Part shown: positions 27,001 to 39,000 of the stretch, in pieces
Layout of the letters: each line of letters begins with the position of its first letter
Position numbering within the stretch: position 1 is the stretch's first letter
DNA from: Mytilus edulis
Taxonomy: Eukaryota > Mollusca > Bivalvia > Mytilida > Mytilidae
Direction of reading: 5' to 3'
DNA: 64,000 nucleotides
Assembly: GCF_963676685.1 (NCBI RefSeq)
Contig: NC_092354.1
Span: forward strand, 11,228,746-11,292,745
Translations under genes and position numbers: made by a program
Notes under the pieces: model-generated
What the model saw: the letters and a program-made list of their open reading frames with translations, nothing else
Database searches by the model: none
What the model was told of the DNA's origin: nothing

Positions 27001-30000
27001 AAAATATTTGTTGAGTGACTTTACAATATCTTAACTCGTCTGGGCATAAATAATCTCATCATAGATACTAGGATTGAAATTATGTATTTGCACCATATGC
27101 ACCTTTCGTCTGCAAAAGACTCATCAGTGATGCTCAAATCAAAAAGAATTAAAAAGGCCAAACAAAGAACAAAGTTTTGCCCAATACAGCTAAGGTAATC
27201 TATTCCTGAGGTAGAAAAACCTTTGTATTTCAATTTTTGTTATAAACAGTTAATTTATAATTATGACCATATCACTGATAACTCTTTTCAAAACAGAAGT
27301 GCTGACAACTGGGCTGATGATACTTTCTGGGAATAAAAAAAACTCCAACAGCAGTACCAATAATCGACCCAGTGGATGTCATACCACATCTTCTATCTAT
27401 CATCTTAGATACCAGGATTGAAATTGTGTACTTGCTCCAAAAATTATCAATTAAGATTACACTGGATATTTGCCCAAACACAACTATCACCAGCTCTGTC
27501 CAAGGCAAAATGTCATTAAAAATTATTATCATAATTAATATTTGCTAGTTATTGCAATTCATTAAAAAGATGTTAATGATTTCAGATATTTGTACCAAAA
27601 GAAATTTTAAGGCAGCCAGACTTAATTTACCACAAGATGACACTTAAAGAATTACAGGGAATTATGGGTAATTGGGTAAGTAAATTAAAAAATTTCTGTT
27701 TTAAAACAACATTTGATTGAATATCTAATGTAACAGTATTAATGCATATCAAACTCATTTATTGTTCCTTTGAATTTCTGTATCAGTGATTACAAAATAA
27801 TGATTTTTGTCGAGCAAAAGTTGCAGAAAGCTAGTGATCCGGCGGCGGCAGCGGTGTTAGCTAACTTTTTAAAAGTTGGAAGACCAGGATGCTTCATACT
27901 TTGTATATAGATGTTTCATGTTACGAAGTTTCCGTCCGTCACATGTCCAATGTCCTTGACGTCATTTTCATGGTTTAGTGACCACTTGAAAAAAAAAATT
28001 CAAATTTTTTGTAATGTTGAATTCTCTCTTATTATAAGTAATAGAATAACTATATTTGATATGTGCATACCTTGCACATGCATCATGTCTGTCAGACAGT
28101 TTTCACTTGACCTGGACCTCATTTCATCGATCAGTGAACAAGGTTAAGTTTTGGTGGTCAAGTCCATATCTCAGATACTATATTATAAGCAATAGGGCTA
28201 GTATATTCGGTGTATGGAAGGACTGTAAGGTGTACATGTCCAACTGGCAGGTGTCATCTGACTTTGACCTCATTTTCATGGTTCAGTGGTTATAGTTAAA
28301 TTTTTGTGTTTTGGTCTGTTTTTCTCATATTATATGCAATAGGTCTACTGTATTTGTTGTATGGAATAATTGTAAGGTGTACATGTCTAGCAGGCAGATG
28401 TCATGTGACCTTGACCTCATTTTTAGGTTCAGTGGTCAAAGTTAAGTTTTTGAGTTTTGGTCTTTTTATCTAATACTATATGCCATAGGTCAACTATATT
28501 TGGTGTATGGAAACATTTTATGATCTTTTTGTCAGTCGCGCAGGTTTTATTTGACCGTGACCTCATTTTCACGGTTCATTGCACAGTGATAAGTTTTTGT
28601 GTTTGGTCTATTTTTCTTAAACTATAAGTAATGGGTCAACTATATTTTATATATGTTGTATAGAAGCATTGTTAGCTGTACATGTCTGCCTGGCATGGTT
28701 CATCTGACCTTGACCTTATTTTCAAGGTTCATTGGTCTTTATTTAGTTATCTTGGTTAATGTTAAGTTTATGTGACAGTTGTAATAAAGCTAAGCTTTAT
28801 ACTTAGGACTATTAACATAATATCAATAATTAGTATAGAAGGCGAGACATTTCAGCGTGTGCACTCTTGTTTAAACATTTTAAAGGAAAATACTGGTATG
28901 AGGCTGGGAGATTTTAACGACCTTGACAAGCTATACATCCCTGGCATGGTTGGTTTTATACTGGTATCCGTGAATTTCAGATTGATTTAAGTTAATTCTG
29001 ATTGGTATATTTCACAACTTTTATTTTTAAAATTCAGTATACACAGAATATATCTTGGTCTAAAATTCGGATTTTGATTGACTATAGGTCAATGCATAAC
29101 TTATTCTGATTGGTTCATTACAGACTGACCTAGGCCTATAGATACATAACTTAATCTGATTGGTCTATTTCAGATTGACTTTGGTCTGTTTTTATTCAGA
29201 ACTTTATTCTGATTGGTTTATTTCAGATTGACTTGAGTGAATATTTACAGAACTTCATACCTGCCAACTTTTGAAAGTGCCCATGGGGGTTTTAGCACGC
29301 CAAAACAATTTCAAAGGTTACAATACTTTGCGACGACTATTTTGTTGTCTAGAAAAAGTGTCATGTTTGTAAGATGAGCTTACATGCCTTTTTCATAAGT
29401 TTATTTGCGTGATTCTAGTTATTATATATCAGTAGAAAAGATGAATGTGGCTGCAAGACCAGGAATTAATTTATTGTGTAAGGATATTAATAATTGTTTT
29501 TTAAGTTAAAAAATCTACATTTAATGATTTTTCTATTTTATTTTTTACAAGAGTAAAATGACCTCTTGACTAAGGGAAGTTTCCCATTTAAGAGATTGGT
29601 CTGTCCATGTAAAAAATAAGGAATAGTACATTGTACTTTAAATAATTTGGTAATTTAATTGAATACATAAATTTTTAACATTTGTTACAGCAAGTGTAAT
29701 ATCAATAAATTAGTGAATAAACTACTATTTTTTATCTTTATGGTAATACTGAATCATTGAAGTTTGTCAATCAGTCATGCTTTTATTCTTATTCTGTGTA
29801 AGAACCTCCTTGCAGATGAAAAACTATTTGCCATGTTTACGATTTTCAACAAACAGAGGAATACAACACAAGTTCAAAATCTAGAATGTTAGAATATTCT
29901 TGAGAGAAAACTTTTTTGATTGGCTGATTAATTTGATCAGGAGAAACATAGAATTTCATTGGCTGAACAGAATTGTACTCCATTGGACACAGTTCAAATC

Positions 30001-33000
30001 GGGAACAATCATATTTTTCGTGTAGAATTTCACAAAATCGTGTTTTAGAGGGTTTTTCACGATCACGATCATGCAATGGTGACAAAAGGTCAAAATCGTG
30101 TAGTACACGCCTAAATCGTGAAAGTTGGCAGGTATGGAACTTTATTCTGATTGGTTTATTTCAGATTGACTTGAGTAAATATTTACAGAACTTAATTCTG
30201 ATTGGTTTATTTCAGATTGATTTGAGTGAATATATACAGAACTTAATTCTGATTGGTTTATTTCAGATTGACTTGAGTGAATATTTACAGAACTTTATTC
30301 TGATTGGTTTATTTCAGATTGATTTGAGTGAATATTTACAGAACTTAATTCTGATTAGTTTATTTCAGATTGACTTGAGTGAATATTTACAGAACTTTAT
30401 TCTGATTGGTTTATTTCAGATTGACTTGAGTGAATATTTACAGAACTTAATTCTGATTGGTTTATTTCAGATTGACTTGAGTGAATATTTACAGAACTTA
30501 ATTCTGATTGGTTTATTTCAGATTGACTTGAGTGAATATTTACAGAACTTTCTAGGATATAAATTATCAGAAGATACAGATGTGATTGTATACACTCCAG
30601 ATTACCTCACCAAACTAGCTCCAATAATGCAGAAAACATTGTCCAATAAACAGTCAGTATTATCTAGTAGTATATTTTTTTTTTTTTTTTTTTTTTATCC
30701 AACATATATAATATACAACAGTACAGTTATCAAACAGTTAGTTCATATATATGAATGTAATATAATACAATCTATCAGAAAATGTATAGAACTTGAAAAT
30801 AACATTTTGTTGGGATTTTATAATTGTATCTTATTAACATGATTAAAAAGGACATACAAAAAAAAAGTATAGAGGATTGATAAATAAAAAAATTAAAAGA
30901 TGATTAAGAAAAAACAAAAAAAACAAAAAAAACAAAAAAAACAAAACAAAAAAAACAACACAAAAAACAAATATAAACAAGAATGTGTCCATAGTACACG
31001 GATGCCCCACTCCCACTATCATTTTCTATGTTTAGTGGACCGTGAAATTAGAATAAATTCTCCAATTTGGCATTAAAATTAGAATGATCTTATCAAAGGG
31101 AACATGTATACTAAGTTTCAAGTTGATTGGACTTCTACTTTATCAAAAACTACCTTGACCAAAAACTTTAACCTGAAATTTGCACTATCATTTTCTATGT
31201 TCAATGAACCGTAAAATTGGGGTCAAAACTCTAATTTGGCATTAAAATTAGAAAGATCATATCATAGGGCACATGTATACTAAGTTTCAAGTTGATTGGA
31301 CTTCAACTTCATCAAAAACTACCTTGACCAAAAACTTTAACCTGAAGCGGGACAGACGGACGAACGAACGAACGGACGAACAGACGGACGAACAGACGGA
31401 CGAACGGACGCACAGACCAGAAAACATAATGCCCCTCTACTATCGTAGGTGGGGCATAAAAAAAAACAAAAATTTAGTTTGATGTATCTAGTAGTATTTA
31501 TCGAAGGGCCAAGTGAGCATTTCTCATCATCTCTTCTGTCGTTGATAAATTTAACAAAAATCTACTCCTCTGAAGCTGTTCGGCCCAATCAAACTTGGTC
31601 ACAATAATCATAATTGATGTATCTATTTTATAAATGTGTCTGATGATCTCGCCTGCCAACCACATGGCAAAAAATAGAACATAGGGGTAAAATGCAAGTT
31701 TAGTCTATATTTTTAAAAACTACTGTTGATTTATTAATATTCGTTTGATATCAATTTATGTGGATTACGATAGTACAGGGGAACCACAAATTTAAATGTT
31801 CAAAGAATTAGACTTTGCCAAAACAACAAAATTAGATATCCGCAAATTTCCCAATCCTTGAAATTGGTACCCGCGAAAAAATAAATGAATCCACAGTATT
31901 GAGTGATTTATTGTGATGTCTATTAATTTATGTTGGCAACTGTTGCTTAAGTCTAAAAAACATTTCCTAAAAGAAAAAATAATGAATATGTCCAAGATTA
32001 ACTTCCAATGTATTGTATGTTTCCTATATACCAATATGCAGCAGATAAGGGAAATAATGATTATAGTATAACTAATCGCCGTATTTGAATATAAAAAATA
32101 AGACAAGGCGTAACAGAACGACGCATGGATTAAACGAGTGCGCAGCACGAGTTTAATCCATAGTGGCGTTCGGTCACAAGTTGTCTTATTTTTGATATTC
32201 AAATACGGCGATTAGTTATTCTTTTTATTACATTGGCAAATGCCTTTTTTTATGAAATTAATGTAGAAAATGTAAGGAACTATATCTTTTTCCTACGCAT
32301 TGACAATTTGTTTTGATCCGACGTTATCGACGTCTTGACAACACCTATTGTTGTATGACGTCAGAGAATGAAATAACCACGTTTATTTCACATGTGAAAT
32401 TATCGGTTTTTATTTAACTGGGAAATCAATGTAATTCATTGCAACCAATGTAATAAGAGGATATAATATCTAAAAGATTTCTACTGATCAACTGGGTGAA
32501 AATTATAAACCAAATTAGGCTTCCTTATCAGCTTGAAAAAAAAACAAATTTAAAAAAGAATAGTTTGTATGTATCTTTTTTTGGTGAAAGAATGAATTTA
32601 AAAAATGTGTCCCTGTCTTGTTTGGAGATGTTAAAGAGCGGCAATTTATAATAAGGAAACCAAAGTTTGAGGGAAAAGTTTCAGTTTATTAGGCTCCATG
32701 GTATGCAAGATTCCCTGTTGGCATGAGTTAATATATTCAAACAGTGATAACTTCTACACATTTTTGCTTTCAGACTGTTAGCTAATTACATGGTATGGAG
32801 TGCTGTCCAATATTTTATGGGATTTCTTCCACTGAAGTTTTCCAAAGCAGCATTAATTCTAGACAAGGTTGAGAGTGGTGTGAAGGAGTTAGACCCCCTG
32901 ACACAGAGATGTGTAGTAAAGACAAATACTGTGTTTGGATTTGCTACTGGAGCTATGTATGTCGAACAACATTTCTCTGAGTCCAGCAGGAGTGAAGTGA

Positions 33001-36000
33001 GTATGCTTGATTGAAGATTTTTTTTAAATATTTTACATATGAGCTGTGTTGGGTAGAATTGACCTTTATGTGTACATGTTTAAGATTTTGACTGAGTTTG
33101 GAACATATTATAATAGACAAAAGCCTTTGTTAGTCTTGTATTATTTTGATTTTAGTTACTTGTGTACAATTTGGAAATTAGTATGGCGTTCATTATCACT
33201 GAACTAGTATATATTTGTTTAGGGGCCAGTTGAAGGACGCCTCCGGGTGCAGGAATTTCTCGCTACATTGAAGACCTGTTGGTGACCTTTTGCTGTTGTT
33301 GTTTTTTTTTTTGTTTTTTTTTTTTCTATGGTCGGGTTGTTGTCTCTTTGGCACATTCCCCATTTCCATTCTCAATTTTATTAAACTTTGGTCTGTGCTG
33401 TACGGTTCTTATATCACTAATTGGTAACAAATTGGCATAGAGATTTTTTAACCAGAAATATGTTAACCCTTTCAACACTTTGGACAGATGTATTGATATT
33501 CATTTACAAAAGGTTAATTTCTTTCTGACGCAGATCATGTGTTCAGGATGATCTCTAGTATCTTGTTTGGTTATTTTGTTTTTCAACTAGATATAAATTT
33601 CCAAATATTTTGGCTAAGCATCAGACGATATTTGTATTTATAAAATGTAAAAATGAGCCAAAAAATTTGTACAAATAATGTTATTATATAATAATTTAAT
33701 TTTGGATGTAACACGTCTTCTGGTTGGCTGACGTTATTTTGTTATGAGCCCATAGACATAATTTAGTCATGTGACTGTGACGTCATCAACGTTTTTTCAT
33801 CATTTTCTACTGTTTAAAATGGAATTTAGAATTAAATTATAAGAAATGACTGTAATATTTTTTCTGTCTATTCGAAATAACATAAAAAATGTGGTGCACA
33901 CTGTTAATAACCCGCCTCGCGCGTTATTCAGTGTGCACCAAATTTTTTATGTTATTTCTTCATAGACAGAAAAAATATTACAGTCATTCCTTAATTGTAT
34001 TTTCTTGGGTATTTGATTTTGTGGTTTTTCCAATATATGCATACAAGCCATTTTTCTTTTTGCACTTTGTTATAAATTTCAATTTGTCTACCAATTCTGA
34101 TGTAACCCACAAATAGATATAAGAAGATGTGGTATGAATGATAATGAGACAACTTTCCATCTAAGTCACAATTTGAAAAAGAAAAACCATTTAAGGGAAA
34201 AGTATGGTCTTCAACCAAACAGCAAGCTATAGACAGAATAAAGGGCCTCAAAGATATCAAAGATAACTAGTGAAAAATCATTCAAACGGGAAAACCAACA
34301 AAAACACAGATTGTTTTCAATAAAGATAATATATCCAGCATTTGTAAAATCAACAGTTCAAATACCTAGTAAAATAGATATTTATCACACTTATGGCAAT
34401 TTTAGTCTAGGCTTATTTCAGTCACATTTTCATGGTTTATATCATTGTTGTATTTAGGTCCAGGATATACTAGATAGAGTTCTTAAAGCATTTTACGACA
34501 ATATGCCTGGAGTTGATTGGATGGACAAAGAAACGAGAGAGAAAGCTCAAGCTAAGTTAAAATACATCACCCCCATGATTGGTTACCCAGACTGGATCCT
34601 TAATGTCACGGAGCTGGACAAGTATTACGAAAATGTAAGTTGAATATCCAAAATAAACTTGAAATGAGAAAATATTTAGAGATGTAATAAGTTAAATATG
34701 CAAAATTAAAGTTGAAATGAGACAAATATTATGAAATTGTAAGTCGAATATGCAAATTAGACTTAAAACAAGACAAATGTTACGAAAATGTAAGTGGAAT
34801 ATGCATATAAACTTGAAATGAGAATTACTTTTTAATATGATTAATATGACTGAAACATGTCAAAGAAATTGCAACCCGTCAATGAAACCTTTTAAAAGTT
34901 CTTCTTTAGATCAAGGTCTTAGCAGGGTGTTTTGTGCAGTAGAATTATTATGGAAATTCTTAAGTAATTTAACATTAAAAGATTTTTAGAAATGATTTTT
35001 AGGAAAAGGACTATAAATTGTACGTACTTCTTCAAAATAGAATGGTTTGATTTCATAAATCACTTTTTAGGCAAATCATGGCTATGTTATATTGTACAAA
35101 AAACATTAACAATATTGACTCAGGGGCAGCAACTCTAATATCAATGATAAAACAATACTGGATCCAATTAACTTGATCATTTTAACTTACAGATGACGAT
35201 TAGTAAGGACAGATTTTTTGACACACACTTGATATATAAAAAAGTTGAGGTTGACAGAGTGCTGAGAAAACTGAACACCGTCCCAGATAGATCTGAGTAA
35301 GTCTGTAGTAGTAAAGCTTGACTTGAAACAAAAATAATTCTTATATTATAGAAAGAAAACAATCACTAAAGCCTATAATAATGATAAAAATATCAACAGT
35401 TTCAAATTTTCAAAGAGGGCATCTCCTACTTTAGCTGTACACCAATGTTCAGTTTGTCTGCCATTGAAGCAAATAAAAATTTGACGGTAATTGTTTACTG
35501 TCTCAATATAATTTTTGTAAGTCACAGACAAACAAAAGGCACTACAAGAATGTCGGTCCCATTTAAACAGAAGCAAAACATTTATGTTCTGGCTTAATGT
35601 AGATAAAAGTTGCAAAAAAGATATGTAGGACTCTTAAACTGTGATGGAGACGCTAAAGTACGAGGGTCACGCTAAAGTGGGATGGTCTACACTAAAGTGT
35701 GATTGTCTGCAAAATAAAAGGATGTTAGAAACGCAGTTTGATAATGAGATTAACAGTTTTTTGTCCGCTGAAACGCAAAGTTTTTTTTTCAAGTGCTGGA
35801 AGATGGACTTGTATCCTATTTTACTAAATAAATACACAATAGTATACGCATACTTATCTTGCTTCTATTTGAATCATAGTTTATGTGGCAGTCTACTTTG
35901 CGATCCCCGTTAAAATGCTGTTTATTTTAATGAAAGTAACGTCAGTAAAATATAGAAACAAGTTTTCATGAGGGATTTATAAATTGTTTGCTAAAACATT

Positions 36001-39000
36001 AGTTTGTTCTGTACAGTGTAGGAAAATAAAACATGTATATAAACTCGCTACGAAAAAGGAACAAGCTCGGCGATCATTGCCTTTCTTTCGCAATTAAAGA
36101 TTGTACAAATGAATGTTGCACTTTCCGACAATAAATGAATTTTGTATTTGTAATTTTGAATGACGACTGTAAGGGAGGTTGTCATATTAGTGTGAACAGC
36201 AGTCTACACCAATTATCAGATATTCAATACGCTCTGAATTGCTAAAAAAATCATTTTACATGAAATATAATATTTTGCGACACATAAATAACCTTTTTAG
36301 CAATTATTACGTGTCAGTCTTCTAAATTTAGAAACAATCACTAAAGCCTACTGGTAAATTTTAAAACCTAACAAATATGTTGTACCTTAGCATACGAGCT
36401 TTTGCCAAAAGACTTTTTTTATACCTCAATGTTTTAATCCCTCGAATCTTACCCTTTGGACCATCATACTTTAGCGAACAAACAACCATCACATTTTAGC
36501 ATGAGACACCATCATACTTTAGCGTAGACCATTACAGTTTAGCGTGACTATTGGAGTACCATCGCACTTTAGAGTCCTATATTTTGTTAAAAGCTGGACA
36601 TACTGAGTATAATAATAAACTCATCATTGATACCTGGATTAAAATTTTAAATTTACGCCAGACACACATTTCATCTTCAAAAGACTCATCAGTGACACTC
36701 GAATCAATGTTTATAGGGCCAAAATTGTTCTTTATACATAAAATGATTTTGTATATGATTTTATGAAGAAAAAATCCAAAACTGGACATGATTAAGTATA
36801 TGCTCAAATAGGACATCTCTCATGACTTCATTTTTTTGTTTTTAGATGGGACATGAAACCATACACTGTCAATGCCTACTACACACCTCAACTGAATAAA
36901 ATTGTCTTTCCTGCTGGTATTCTACAGAGACCTTTCTATGATCCAGACTTTCCACTGTAAGTATAATGCCCCTCAGTGGTCTCCTAGAAGGGTACTTCCC
37001 TATTCTACAGAGACCTTTCTATGATCCAGACTTTCCACTGTAAGTATAATGCCCCTCAGTGGTCTCCTAGAAGGGTGCTTCCCTTAATAAAAGGCAAAAG
37101 ATAACGAAGTTGAAAAATAAAGTGACAAAGCCACAGCTTAAAAAGAAAAGGACAAACACAAAACAGTACATAAAACACATAATAGAAAACTACCAACATG
37201 AAACTTGGGAAGAGATCTCTGGTGCAAAAGAGAAGGAGGTTGTGGGTTTTATGGGGGATTGATCCTATATATTACTTGTTTTTCCTTAAGGTGATACCCA
37301 ACACTTTCACTAAAATAAATTTGGCTCGTTTAATTTTCATAAAACTTTGACAAAGTATTTACTTTGACCCTTTAACAAAAATATAAAAATTTTGAAAATT
37401 TTGAACCAACCGTTTTGTCAGAAAAATTACACTGGTTATATAGTAGTTTGACAAACACCAATTTTGATCATTGAGAAGCTTATTATTCCCTTTACAACAC
37501 AACGTAATTAAAACGTTAAGCTGATTTTACAGAGTTATCTCCCTGTAGTGTTAGGTACCACCTTAAATGGGAAATGGTACCTTTGTTGCCATCTGACAGA
37601 GTGGTCTACATAGTCTAACTACTGTATTACTAGCCAGTCAACATCAAGGCTGACAGAGTGGTCTACATAGTCTAACTACTGTATTACTAGCCAGTCAACA
37701 TCAAGGCTGACAGAGTGGTCTACATAGTCTAACTACTGTATTACTAGCCAGTCAACATCAAGGCTGACAGAGTGGTCTACATAGTCTAACTACTGTATTA
37801 CTAGCCAGTCAACATCAAGGCTGACAGAGTGGTCTACATAGTCTAACTACTGTATTACTAGCCAGTCAACATCAAGGCTGACAGAGTGGTCTACATAGTC
37901 TAACTACTGTATTACTAGCCAGTCAACATCAAGGCTGACAGAGTGGTCTACATAGTCTAACTACTGTATTACTAGCCAGTCAACATCAAGGCTGACAGAG
38001 TGGTCTACATAGTCTAACTACAGTATTACTAGCCAGTCAACATCAAGGCTGACAGAGTGGTCTACATAGTCTAACTACTGTATTACTAGCCAGTCAACAT
38101 CAAGGCTGACAGAGTGGTCTACATAGTCTAACTACTGTATTACTAGCCAGTCTGTGGCACAATCAATAAGTTAATAAGTGATACTTGTCAATTAGTATTT
38201 ATTGCTTAATTTACAAGTATATTCAAAGAGCGATTAAAGTTCAAATAAATGTTTTGCACTGACACTGGCCGAGATGTGACGAATTCTGGTGTGATCGAAT
38301 TGTGTCCTTGTAGTCCATTGAGGTATCTTATATAGTCCAATGGTCCATACACCTGCCTATAGCTGTAGGCCGGTTGTATAATCGTCCGGTTATCGAGTAC
38401 TATTTACATGAGGTTAATTGTCAAATAATGTAATTAACCTTTAACGGATAAATGTTATTTTAAAGTAAACATGGTCATTTATGGGCTTCGGGGTATATAT
38501 GTCCATAGTATGCGAACAGATTGTTATTAGTGTCCAAAGGCTTTCTGCTATTTAATGTATTCACAGATTGTTATTAGTGTCCAAAGGCTTTCTGCTATTT
38601 AATGTATTCACAGATGGTTATTAGTGTCCAAAGCATACATGATTGTCATTGAATTGTTTATTTCCTTTTTAATAAATTTCCTAATTAATACTCCTTGATA
38701 ATTAATTAATGTTACCAATTGTGTAACATTATTCCTTCCCTCGCAATAAGAACGAAAGTTCGGAAAATACGATAATCCTTCTTCATTTATGCTATTGTAA
38801 ATCCAGTAGTTCCATTGTTAAGTTTTTTTTTGTAACCATCACCACATATATAGTTCATAAAATTCGGCAAGTCCAACATCTGAATATATTTACACATAGG
38901 TCATTTGAAAATATTTCGATATACATAGTTCGTGTTTTATTTCCAACACCCTCATAATAAGTTGTTCCTCAATACTGATTAGGAACGCAAATGTTTATAC

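Noticed and set aside
29973..30842. 289-codon plus-strand ORF with eight repeated 17-residue units
   Set aside because: It is the open frame through the 51-bp acceptor array plus transposon and intron sequence at each end. Only 30522-30652 is a supported exon.
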